Of a stretch of DNA of 64,000 bases, positions 33,715-44,114 are shown piece by piece. How positions within the stretch are numbered: position 1 is the first letter of the stretch; each line of letters opens with the position of its first letter. Below the pieces are notes generated by a model. That model ran no database searches and had not been told where the DNA came from. It saw only the letters and a list, made by a program, of their open reading frames with translations. Position numbers and translations under genes: made by a program. The DNA is from Agriotes lineatus (taxonomy: Eukaryota; Arthropoda; Insecta; Coleoptera; Elateridae), in NCBI GenBank assembly GCA_940337035.1, contig OW679197.1:54581903-54645902 (forward strand), given 5' to 3'.

Positions 33715-33965
33715 TTCAATTAGTCTCAACAATGTGCCTACTGATCCAACCTCTCACGCACCTTCCTGCAATGAAAGGCCCCACCGACAGACAAGACCTC
33801 CCAACTGTCCAGAATCAGCAACTCAAACCTTCCCTCCAGCATGCAGTCAACAGACCAAATCTGCATACACCTACTTCCAATACTGCCTCTGTCAACTTCC
33901 TGGAACTTATTAACTTATGGTCCTCCTCTGAAAGTCTCCCTTATCACCACACAGCTTGACGTAAT
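33715..33965 (+). other. C/A-rich open stretch, possible retroelement ORF1
   Basis: A sharp change to C/A-rich composition with open frames. One frame is rich in Pro, Thr, Gln and Asn (PLTHLPAMKGPTDRQDLP); another has several Cys. Such Pro/Thr/Gln text is common in LINE ORF1 proteins, but no zinc knuckle or RRM is visible. A T-rich plus strand follows to about 34650. Unassigned. Confidence 0.25.
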
Positions 33966-33969
33966 CCAA

Positions 33970-35225
33970 ATTCTTCTCCAGTTATTCACATTTGTATATT
34001 AATTCTACTGCGCATTAGTTTTACCACAAACTTATAATCTTCCTTAGTTTTATGTATTTAATTATTCTTCTTGGTTTATATTTCCTTTTAACTTCACCAC
34101 GCAAATGTTATTATTACTTTTTTTATTATCCAAACAGTTTCTCAATAAAATAGGGTTTATTTTTAATATTTTAATCACACAAAATTATTGCTGCTACATT
34201 TTTCAAAATTTGTTATTTCTCAATAATCAAAACAAAGTCCTTAACGGTCTCAATTTTTCTACTTTTACACTCTATCTCATAATAATATTTGATCTACACC
34301 TTCTAATTTTATAATGTTATTACAATTTAGTATTTGTCATTCGCCTCAAACCTTAATTTTTAAAATATTTTATTATTTTCGAATCCATCTGTTTTTCAAA
34401 TAGCCATTTTCCACTCAATTACAGATTCTCTCTTTTACTTTGTAATTGCATAATAATTGTTCACATTCCCAATTTATATTTAAATAGATCTAGTTTATTT
34501 TCAACCATTGTACTCCCTTAATCCTTTCTAAAATTGATTCTAACACCCCTGTGTATATCATTACAATATATATTTATTGAAATTGTCAGTGTACTCAAAA
34601 ACAGACTTGTCATATTTATGTTTCTCTCAATCGAAATAATGTGTTCTTCATTACTTGTTCTTAGTTACGGTTCAGTTAGTAACTAATTGGGATTTCATAG
34701 TGATTATAGACGCAATCCCCAATCTGCTTTATATTTATAATAAAAAAGATGGTTGTTGATGTGTAGGCAAAACAGTTGTTTACTGGTGATAGACAGAGTT
34801 GTCCAAAATATGATTGATAAGAATAAGTGATAACATGATAGTTTAGTTTTAGTATAATTATTAAAAGATACAATAATAATTTCATCTTTAGTACATATAT
34901 TTGATGCATGATACAGCAAGAAGAATCCGATTCTTGACTCTGATTCTTTCATTACATCCACCTAGTCGGATTAGAACCTTGGAAAAGTAGACATTAGTGC
35001 AATATAATGCAATGTAAATGGTTATTATTTTTTCTTATCTTTGTGTATTTGTATTCGATGATGCGTAACATAGATTACATTTGTACAAGAATAAATTTAA
35101 ACGTTAAGATTTATTGCAAAAGTACGAAATACAAAGAAATAAGATTTAAAAAAAACTGCAAAACGAGTATTCGACAATCAAGGTCCACATATCCAAATAA
35201 AAAGTACCTCGGACAAGATCACCTA
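33970..35225. other. Pyrimidine-rich and AT-rich DNA, nothing recognised
   Basis: The plus strand is T/C-rich to about 34650 and generic AT-rich after that. Open frames encode only Leu/Ile/Phe-rich or Lys-rich noise. Confidence 0.4.
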
Positions 35226-35229
35226 ATTG

Positions 35230-35345
35230 TAGAGCAATAGCCCTCGGTGCTTTGCACCTCGTGCTATAACTTTTACGCTACGGGCAAAAAACGCCTGTTT
35301 TACGCCCTTGATACATAAAAACTGTTACGAAAGGTATACAAATGG
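35230..35345. repeat. Short palindromic element remnant
   Basis: CCTCGGTGCTTTGCACCTCG at 35242-35261 is internally palindromic. It is followed by TACGGGC and ACGCCTGTTTTACGCCC. The wording resembles the CCTCGGC...GCCTCGG core of the foldback at 49.4-49.6 kb, so both may be tips of related non-autonomous elements. Confidence 0.4.
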
Positions 35346-35739
35346 CTGAAAAAACAAATTATGCTGTCCTGTTTTGTCAACCTACCTCCAACTTCTTATT
35401 AATGTTTTATTACTAGCAGCGAAGCATAAAAGAGTTCCACTAAGTGGAACAAAAGTATTCTTGTTCGAAGATCTCGGTTTTCAAACAGGTTTAAACCACT
35501 TCGTTAAGCAAATTTTGGAAACTGCGACTCGGAAGTTGGCTACTGAGGCGCAGCTGAACCGTGTACGGTTCTTTGACTAGATATTTTGGTAATACGAAAG
35601 TCTCCCCTTTGATGATTTCAATACTTTTTTAATGTTTCCTACAACTGAAAGCCCTTTGGTACATAGAGATCTTCACATATCTGTATTTCTGGACCAAGGC
35701 GTTCAAGGAAACCAGTGCTTCTAGTACTTTAGCTAGTCG

Positions 35740-35960
35740 TCCCATTTAGTTATTGGACTTCCTATTCGTGACATCCAGTCAATTAACCTTCCAGACCCTC
35801 TTTCATTTCTAGCTCTCACAATATTCTCAGCCCAACTCCACTTCACTTTAGTTGCCTTTTCTGCTATGCCTTTAAGTTATCTTCTTACTTTATTTGTAAC
35901 CCGGTCTTTTGCATTTTTATTTTAGTCATTTCAAGCCCTGCCATTTCATCCCTTGCTGAT
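35740..35960 (-). mobile_element. LINE tail fragment (RTE-like)
   Basis: The minus strand reads KVKWSWAENIVRARNERGSG, then IDWMSRIGSP and KWDD. This matches the KW-WAGH-AR...W.PR...RW-DD tail of RTE-type pol, with AGH changed to AEN. The fragment is short. Antisense to dac. Confidence 0.55.
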
Positions 35961-35969
35961 GTCACATTT

Positions 35970-36775
35970 GGATTTTTTTCTACCATCTTTGTAACATTTT
36001 TATGAACATTGAAGGTTTCGTATTTTCCCTGCAGATTCGCTACTTATGGCATTCACTATTCTTTTGCGTCTCTGCATTTTCTTCGAATGTTTTCGTTGAG
36101 TTCTTTGTATTTGACCAAGTTGGTTGTTTTGTATTTCTTTCGTTCCATCCAGAGGGTTTAGTATTCTTGTCGTTATCCATTCTTGTATCTTTGTATTTTT
36201 TGTGAACTTTATGTTGTTATCTTTCGTTTGCTTATATTGCTAGGTGTTCATGTCTTATTTTTTCTAATATTCCAAAATCTATGACCAGTAGATTATGGTC
36301 AGAGTTTATGTTTGCTCCAGGCTACGTTTTCATCAATTTGACAAACCTCTTAAGTTTTGTTTAAATAGCTTCAAGTCGATTTGCTGCCTTCCATTCTTGC
36401 CTCTATTATCTGCGTGATATTTCCATGAGTACAATCACCTAGGGTGAAATTTAGAGAATACTAGCAATGAAAAAGTTGTCTTTCATACAGAAGTGAACAA
36501 GCCTGTGACAGATAAGGAAAAATCTCCAGTGCTTTATTTGTCTAATATATTTCTTTATAGAAGTATATATCTTTATAGTTTTTATCTATTGTTTACGTCT
36601 TGAAATTTCTCTTATTTTCGATGAATATATTACTATGGTTTATTATACTTGATTTGCATATTATAATTTAATTTTGTGTAAAATAAATTACTCTATCTCA
36701 TATGATTTAACTAATGGGTTCGCTAAACTACAGGATATTAGTTAACTAAAAGGAAATAAATTCAAATATGGCAAT
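35970..36775. other. T-rich DNA, nothing firm
   Basis: This may continue the preceding LINE fragment on the minus strand, but I find no diagnostic motif. Confidence 0.3.
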
Positions 36776-36789
36776 CCAGCCTCACAATC

Positions 36790-37170
36790 CGCAAAACAAG
36801 TTCATTATTAAACGATAATTATCTGTGATTACGTAATTAAAGCGTTGCCTAGGTGACAGCAATTGCCGTAAGTAAATACACGTCAGAAACAAACAACACT
36901 CAGAGGACGCTTCTGCCGGAAGTGCACATAAAACCGACGCCACCAAGAAATTCACCAAATTCAATCTTTTAGGGTGAAGTTTTCTGACCTTTCTGTTGCT
37001 TTTGGAATGAAAACTAGGGCTTAACTCGAGTCTCAGCAAGTCCCACGATGTCTGGCCTCCTCTTTCTTCGTTGGCCTGCCGACACAAGCCTCTGAACGCC
37101 CGCAGAACGACTCCTGTAGCTTGACTCCTGCAAAAAGCACCTTCAATTCAGCCATTATCTAACGCCTGGG
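36790..37170. promoter_or_regulatory. Island with an RFX X-box-like motif
   Basis: A GC-richer patch with GTTGCCTAGGTGAC at 36844-36857, one mismatch from the usual RFX X-box. The overlapping 101-codon minus open frame (36782-37087) has no recognised domain; a small gene cannot be excluded but the context favours non-coding DNA. Confidence 0.3.
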
Positions 37171-37549
37171 GCTCCCTATAATTAAATTTTGAACAATTTT
37201 TATAACATTACCCAACCGAGTGAACTGTCTTCTTTCTGCTTGTTGAACTAATGGTTTCGCTTCGAACTCTTCTTACACAACCCTGTGTATATATTAAAGC
37301 AGCCGCATAGGTGGTGCTGTATACTCTTAGTTTTCTGGTATTAATTATTTTTGAAATATTAATAATCGTATTATTTAGTGCTTTGATTGTCGTGCTTTCC
37401 CAGATTTCCATTTTGGCTTATTATAACCTCAAAGAATGCATAAGTTTTGACCTGTACAAGTTTCCTTTCTTTACACGTTATTGGTATGTTTTCTGAGTGA
37501 AAAGTAAAGTGATAAAAATCTTCCATCCCTATTATTCTATCAGATAAAG

Positions 37550-38045
37550 TACTTTTCCTCGTTCTAATTGTTTCTCTATTACTGTTCAATTATATGGTTC
37601 CTTGTTTGTTTTTAGGGTCTAAATGCTGTATGTTCTTCTATTTGTTTCTGTAATCATTTCTCCTATATTTTTTTATACAAACGAGAAAAGACGTATTTTT
37701 CGATAATTGGTTCAGTCATCTGAGTTTCTCTTCTTGTGTAGTGGAACTACTTCTGGCATCTTTGGTCATTCCATACTAGTTGACATATTGCTTTAATCCA
37801 TACTTTCACATCTTTTCCACCCCACTTTACCATTTCTGGGGTTAGTAAATTTCTTTCTTTTGCCTTCCCTAGTTTCATCTGTCTTATTACTTTTTCTGTT
37901 TCTTTGGTTTCAACATCTCCTTCCTCCTCTTCCACATCTACTATCCTGTGCTTTATTCTTGTGGTCATCTTCGAATTTTTGTTCGTAGTTTTACTTCCAT
38001 ACTTCACTTGTGTCTATACTTCTATAGTCTTATTCTTGTTCTTAA
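37550..38045 (-). mobile_element. LINE pol N-terminal RT fragment
   Basis: A minus open frame reads VEEEEGDVETKETEKVIRQM, then KLGKAKERNLLTPEMVKWGG and WIKAICQLVWND. It matches the E--E...A---MK-GKA-G-D-I--E--K-GG block at the start of LINE reverse transcriptases. Downstream (37560-37660), EEHTAFRP with RNHIIEQ resembles the E-Q-GFR-GRST-DHIF box. Stops follow. Antisense to dac. Confidence 0.7.
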
Positions 38046-38439
38046 TATTCTATACTTGTGTGCCGCATTTGACTCTTAAGCTTTTAATTAATTGATAAGT
38101 ATACATGAACAAAGCTCTCTGCCTAAATGTACTTGTACTCGAACATTAATTCATTTAGTGGGTGTTCGATGCAGCTCTGATTAATACATATATGCTTCAA
38201 CACTAATAAATTATTACATATTTTTGATCTGGGATATTTGTTTTAAACTAATCTTTGATATGGCCCTGCAAAATGGCATGACATGACATGATGTGTAACA
38301 GAAGATGTATTATTTTGACACAAATATGTTCAGTTCCTTCTGTTCGATTTTATGTCCGTTTTTACATATGCCGCTGCTATTTTCCCCCAATGTAGTCGAA
38401 TGACCGATAACAAATAGTTCAGGTCCAATGAACCCTCGT

Positions 38440-38960
38440 GCTAACAGGTAGGAGGGCACGCTGAATTTTTCCCGCCATAAATCGGGACAAAGACACTCCG
38501 CCGGATTTATTCCCCGATATTACCTCGGAAAATGGCAGGAATGCGCCGCCGAATTGGGTTAACATACAGAAGGGTCAAGAGCGATAATTAATAAAACAAA
38601 GCCGGAATCGAAGCGGCCGCAACAAATTGGCAATTGCGCCCCGTAATGTGTACCAAAAATGTTGGCCCGCGAATTCCCGCGCAGTGCCTTAATTACCGAT
38701 TGTGCACAACAAAAGCTTTAATAACCACATACCGGCCGGCCGCGAATCGCTGCGACAAAAGATACGGATAAATATCCGCATATTGTGGTCCGGTTCGCTC
38801 ACTTGGGGCATTTTCGTGCGCTGTTTCGGTTTTCGAATACTTTGGCTGCGCGTAGTTGCGAAACTGGACGGCGAGGGCGCCGCAGGTGTCGCGCTGCGAA
38901 GTATAATTCGCTGCCTGCCAACATTCCCTACATTTGTTAGTATTGGAAACTTCTTCTAAT
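38440..38960. promoter_or_regulatory. GC-rich non-coding island, candidate enhancer
   Basis: About 500 bp of high-complexity sequence with GCGGCCGC, CGGCCGGCCGCG, CAATTGCGCC, TTAATTAC and several ATAATTAAT-like sites. The 85-codon plus frame (38702-38959) lacks family features and splice context. Among the most enhancer-like blocks by composition; function is inferred. Confidence 0.45.
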
Positions 38961-39439
38961 TTAAACTTTGTACGAACGGAAGTTCAGGGTCAACCCGGTG
39001 GTGGTGCTGTGGGGTATCGCAGGAAACTGTGGTAGGTGCACTTCTTTTCATTGAGTGAAAGCGCTTAAACTAGACATACATGGGTGTTATTTTCTGTTTA
39101 GAATTAGTCATAATCAGTGCTTGGAATATATGCAGTAAATACAGGCAGTATATGCATATTATATGCAGCAGAAAACTACGAAAATATGCAGTTTTATATG
39201 AACTATAGATTTTTATGCAAAATAAGAAAAGTTGTTTTTCCTCAGAATATATTATAGCTACAATTCTTACTAGTATTGTTCTTAGTGTCCACTCATGTCT
39301 CCGTATATGTCCGGTGAGAATGCCTAACCTTTTTACAATATCCTTACAGAGATGAATCACTGCTAAATGGAAATTAAAAGTGAAGAAAACAATTCAGATT
39401 ATTCTAATCCATCAACAATAATTACTTCCTCCTATGCGA

Positions 39440-39931
39440 AAACCAAATGGCAATTTTAAGATAAAGTAAATGTTCTCACTAACATAGAATTTCTGCTTAG
39501 AACGCGTAGTCTTTGTGGATAAACGCCCATCATTCTCTGGCTTAATGTGCCTTGCACATTGTGAACTCGAGCGATGGCCATGCTCTTTGGTGGCTCGTGC
39601 TGTTTGAGTACCTTGAGAACGAGTATACTTAGGCAGTTTTGGCCTTGTTGCTGTTTGTGCACCCATATTCACTAACGTTTCGCAAAACCTTGCAGCTTGC
39701 ATCATCAGAGTGAAAGTCGCACTAAGAACTGAAGGTCGATGTGGAGCTATTTATAGTCCTCTGTGCCAGCCGCTCGGAGCGACGTAACGCTGATTGGTCG
39801 TTCAAGTTCAGTGTAAATGTATTTGTAAATGTATGCGCAGCTACGGCTGATTTTGTGATGCGTTTGTGTTTGCAACTGCCTTTATATTCTTGAAGTTTTA
39901 GATCAATGGAGCGACCAGTCTGTCCAATGCC
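39440..39931 (-). mobile_element. Penelope-like retroelement 3' end with GIY-YIG
   Basis: The minus-strand frame from 39931 to a stop at 39722 reads GIGQTGRSIDLKLQEYKG and, later, KSAVAAHTFT. Y/I-GQTGRS--R-EH...KSAVAEH is the second half of the GIY-YIG endonuclease typical of Penelope-like elements. About 15 bases after the stop comes CTGATGA, one T, a GCAAG/TTTGC stem and GAAACGT (39708 down to 39675), a hammerhead-like core of the kind reported in Penelope terminal repeats. The reverse transcriptase part is absent, so it is a 5'-truncated dead copy. An open frame at 39412-39705 overlaps the non-coding end and is not a gene. Confidence 0.65.
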
Positions 39932-40179
39932 AAAATTCTATGCTAACAAGAATAATTCGAGTAACCGCGAAAGCCTCAAACAGTATGTAAAGTAAATGTG
40001 TTGAACGTCAATAATTCAGAATACAGCCTTGACCAAAACTTGATACAAGTTGGAAATTCTAGTAATGAATGACAAGATGTAGATGGCGTCTTTCTAAATG
40101 TTTTCTCATACAGATTGATACATTGAAGATTATGTCAAAACAGTAGAATAATGGGAAAGGAAGAATTGAGATAAAGCGT

Positions 40180-40620
40180 TGAGTCTTCTAAAAACTATAA
40201 TAGTAATAAGGAGCATCATGTTGCCTACAAGTATTCACGAAGAAAATCTAACAGCACATTTTCCAAGGTTGTTCAGTAGAAATAACGTAATGACAAGGCC
40301 AACTATTATGCGTTTAAAATTGAAAAACTTTAAACCTCCGAGTTATGGTGCTATGTTCCCCATGCTAAGAATCTCCAGAATACATCGCAAAACTAATGAC
40401 CATGTGCTGCGGCGGATGGAAAGAGATGAAGACGGTGTAAGAATAGTAAAAAATAGGAAATTCTCAAACTTTCGAGGCAGATCCGAAATGAGATATATCT
40501 GTCATGCAAAAAAGGAAAGAAGAATATCTTATTGTGAGAACCTTCGAAAATGGACAGGAATAACATCGAGCTAGCAGATGGGCCAACTTGATTGCTTATG
40601 CCCAAAGAGAATATGGCACT
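40180..40620 (+). mobile_element. LINE pol C-terminal remnant
   Basis: The plus open frame (40179-40574) ends in HVLRRMERDEDGVRIVKNRK, then RGRSEMRYICHAKKE, ISYCENLRKWTGITSS and LADG. This matches the tail of a common insect LINE family (VLRRM---E...IK-RKL-YLGHIMR...SWL-NLR-W-G-SS). Upstream residues of the frame have no clear match. Sense relative to dac. Confidence 0.6.
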
Positions 40621-40829
40621 CCAAAAACAATTATGTTTTTTTGAAAAATGTCAGATGCCGGTAGTGTGGAAGCAACAGAAACCTTATAGTACTGACGTTA
40701 TACATGATCCCCTTCATTGCCATTTGTGAGACTGCGTTTCTAAGCTGTCTCTTGTGTGATAGTCATAACAGAACGATATCTGTGTTCTGCCAGTAACTGC
40801 AAATTGCATGAAAACTATAACCATCACAC

Positions 40830-41170
40830 AAGGGAGTGCTGAGAAACTGCGAGTATCACACAATGGAGGAGATCATGCTGGGTATTAGTTTAGACCACGT
40901 GATAAATAAGAAGCTAGGACCAATAATAAATACCACGAACATTATGCAAAGGATTGCGCAACTTAAGTGACAAAGGGCTGGGTACTTAGCTAGATACAAA
41001 TAGAAGGGTGCTAAAATTGAGTCCAAAGCAAACAAAGAGAATCGTAGGCCAAATAGGAGATGGGTATACAGCAGCTAAATATGTATTGGCTACAGAAAGT
41101 ACAGTATAGGAGAATGTGGAAGGAAATCGGAGTGGGTTACATTTAGCAGTGGACGATTGAAAACTGACAA
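40830..41170 (+). mobile_element. LINE tail fragment (RTE-like)
   Basis: The plus strand reads MLGISLDHVINKKLG, TNIMQRIAQLK, AGYLARYK and NRRPNRRWV, matching LGI-L-D...T-V-DV--RIA-LKW-WAGH-AR-K...GRP--RW of RTE-type pol, and then a terminal QQWT-like QWTIEN piece. Stops interrupt. It directly abuts the GC-rich block that begins near 41180. Confidence 0.65.
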
Positions 41171-41174
41171 AGAA

Positions 41175-42480
41175 GGCCAACAGATTCTCCTCTTCGACGT
41201 TGACCTGGTGCTCTGATGCGACGAACTTTGGTGTTTGGTTGTCGTCCGGTTAATTGCTCTACCTGCTTCAACTTGTTTAGAAAGTTCCTCCATTAATTAC
41301 TCCCAAAGCAATGGATTTTCAGGCCACAACGGTGGCATTTTTATATACTGGCGTGCTCACTTGAAGAGAAATCATTGACTTGCTGGAGATGCTGTCAGGT
41401 CATTCTTATATTTTACTTGCTTGGGGGGTTCCTTTTCAGTCATATTTTATCGTACAACCCTTCAGCTTTTTGCATCTAAAATTCTAAGGTTGACACGCAC
41501 GCAACTCCGTCCCGCTCTAATCTTTACGCCATCGTAGTTGCAGTTTGCTTCATCCAGTTTACATTAATTTTCAAAACAAAGCTCGTGGGAGCGAGCGAGA
41601 TATGTCCCTAAAGTTTTGTTTTCAATGCTTTTGGGTTCTCTCTCACGCAAGGCAAACCGCGTTCTCATTGGCTACAGCTGCATGTCGTAGACTCCGTCTC
41701 CGACCGCCACACAGTACAGTCGTTATAGAGTTTTGCCGCCGACGCGCTTTGGCGCGTAGGCGGCCGATGTTTTCCTGCTGGTACAGCGAATTTTGGCCTG
41801 TGTTTACTCTGATACCGCTTAGTTCCGCTGTTTGTTAATTGTTCGCGAGTTCTTCAGAGATGGCGAAGACGAGCTCACCAGCCCCTTGACGTGGTCGCTC
41901 CGCTGACCCAATCAGGTTACTGTGTAAAGATAACTGTACGGCGAAGCCTGAGTAATTAAGCGTAGCAGGTAGGTTGGGGATGTTTGCCGCTGCAGTGTCG
42001 TGAGCTCGTGCACTTATATTCTACTCCCGTTGTTTTCCAAGGTGATAAATCGAACGGTAGGTTCACTTGCTTTCTGGTTCCTCTGTGGGCTTACCCTCGT
42101 ATTTTCGTTCTGGTCGATGGAACCGGGTAGCGTCCAATTTATTTTATCAATGTTTACCGTCCCTTTGGCCGTTGCCCGTAGGTAATCTCGTGAAGGAGCC
42201 TCCCTCGCTCCACTGATGTCTAGCCGGCATATCTTTTGCGGGTTGGGTAGCGGTCCTAGTTAAGTCTTTGTTCCGATTATGTGAAATATCGTACGCGCCG
42301 GCCGTTTAGTTCTCGAATGAACCGGAGCGATGTCGTAAAAGTCGATTTCGACCGTAACAATGTTAGCATCGGCAATGCTGCTGAACACAAAGATGTTGCT
42401 GGTTGCCATGTTAGATGCTAAACTACTTCGTATATTCGAATAATGTTTACTAGTACCGGTCACTACTTCAGCTTATTGTA
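41175..42480. promoter_or_regulatory. GC-rich promoter-like block, unassigned
   Basis: About 1.3 kb, markedly GC-rich, with CCAAT-type motifs in both orientations (ATTGGCT near 41669, CCAATCA near 41908) and GC-rich hairpins (GACGCGCTTTGGCGCGTAGG). On the minus strand, TATATAAAA lies near 41339-41347, about 50 bp upstream of an ATG (41293) opening MEELSKQVEAGRAINRTTTK, a frame lost in the LINE. It could be a solo LTR, the 5' region of another retroelement or a true regulatory island. Confidence 0.35.
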
Positions 42481-42489
42481 TAGGCGAGT

Positions 42490-43365
42490 GAATATAATCT
42501 CGCAGATACTCCTTCAGCTAGTTGCTTCATTCACAACTTGATAGTTTTGTGACTTCATCATTGACAAGGAGTCATGTGAGCCTTGCAAACAGCTCATGGA
42601 CATCGTAATCCCTAGACGAATGTAGACAGTCGGGACTGATTATTGCTTGAGAAACCAATTAGGTAAAATCCAAACTTCGAAGGAGCAGGCAATAAGATGT
42701 CGACATTATTTGAGGGACTACGATGACCGTGACCTCTTTGCAAAGCCCTGACAAGAGCATTCATTTAGACTTGTTGCGAATCTCCACTATTTACGAATAC
42801 AATTACTATTGACCCATATAAGGGAAGAAACGAAAGGCTATTACAATGCAATATGCCTCCATTTTATAGGATGGCAGAAATGTTATTTGGTTTTTACCAT
42901 TATGAATATTAAAACAATTACTGCTGGTTCACAGGGAAGAAACATAATCGATTGTTTTTCTTGAAATATATAAAAGTTTCATTTAAACGTAATTTGGTGT
43001 TGTACGTCTTCATTGTTTCTAAAAATCACAATATCTCTTGATAACTCAATTGGGGAGAAAGACTAGCTTTTTGAAGATCATTGAAATGCACCTTTGCACC
43101 TTAAATCGTCCATTTTTGGGAAATGCTAAGCATCAGTAAATAAAGCGTTTGGAGTAACTATTGTTAAAAACTGCAATGTAGGTAAGTGATGAAGAAAATT
43201 CCAAACCACCCTGCGTATTAGCTATTATTTTCGGTGTCATAACCATATCAATTTGGCTGGAAAAAAGGTTTCAGTTTAGTGTTTCTTCGAACTTCTGTTG
43301 AATTGAGTTGCACATCTATGAACAATATATTCACCAAAGATTTTATTTGCCGATAGCTCTGAGGT
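42490..43365. other. AT-rich intronic DNA, nothing recognised
   Basis: About 0.9 kb without recognised coding or repeats. Confidence 0.45.
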
Positions 43366-43369
43366 ACGT

Positions 43370-44110
43370 GCATGTGCATGTCGACAAGACACGTATGTGC
43401 ATCTCTTCAATTTAATTTAATAGAATCGCCCACGAATTAACAATTAATATTTCCGAGATGTTAGATAAAGCATCGTCAGCGTGTAGCGCTAATTGCTTTT
43501 TACTCCTACATTTCTGTTTTGTGCGGAATTCATTTGTATGCAATAGACAATGAATAAAACATTTTTCAGCACTGGGTGTTGAAAGTTAAACCGAGGTGAA
43601 AAATGACTTACACTATCTGGATTTTTCTAAATCTCCGTATCATGCACGGCAGGAAATAATTACTCGGTGTTTGTCCGAGAGCAGGCAGAAAGCCGAATCT
43701 AATAGATATTTCCAAATTAATTTCGTCGTTCCTGACAGTCCGAACGGGACGTCGCTTCGGTGATATTTGGTATTATTTACGGTCATTTCACAGGAGTCTC
43801 GGCCTAAGCGTATTAAATGGCAGACAGACGGACAGACACACGAATAATAAAACCTAGCACCGCTTTTCAAATAGTGACAACCTGTAATTAGGGTCTGAGC
43901 ATTAGGAATAATTTCCAACCAACATCTTGAGAAGGCGGAGAATCCTGCAAGTTTTTATTAATTACGGCCGCTTCGCATGCAGTTGCTGCATCTGATTGAA
44001 AAATTAAGTGCCGAAACCCATTCCCGTATCTTCGAGAAGGATCTCGGATGCGCGATCTTCTCGCAGGAAGAATCGAACCCGCACAAAGTCCTTTCGTTAC
44101 GGTATCTCCA
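43370..44110. promoter_or_regulatory. High-complexity island, candidate enhancer
   Basis: Less AT-rich, with homeodomain-like AATTAAC/TTAATTA motifs, GGACAGACACAC runs, and GAGAAGGATCTCGGATGCGCG near 44035. GAATCGAACCCGCAC near 44072 resembles a reversed B box but lacks a paired A box. No exon evidence. Regulatory role inferred. Confidence 0.4.
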
Positions 44111-44114
44111 ACAG

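Noticed and set aside
33732..33959. Pro/Thr/Gln-rich frame as a dac exon
   Set aside because: No convincing splice donor and no residue match to the Dachshund linker; composition shifts abruptly at both sides, as for inserted repeats.
36782..37087. 101-codon minus frame as a gene
   Set aside because: No family resemblance and no splice context; it coincides with a GC-richer non-coding patch. Kept only as a caveat in that entry.
39412..39705. 97-codon minus frame as a gene
   Set aside because: It lies in the non-coding end of the Penelope-like fragment, downstream of that element's stop codon and across the hammerhead-like motif.
40179..40574. 131-codon plus frame as a host gene
   Set aside because: Its C-terminal half matches the tail of an insect LINE pol protein, so it is reported as a mobile-element remnant.
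44065..44090. Reversed B-box-like GGGTTCGATTC as a tRNA gene
   Set aside because: No A box at the right spacing and no cloverleaf stems around it.
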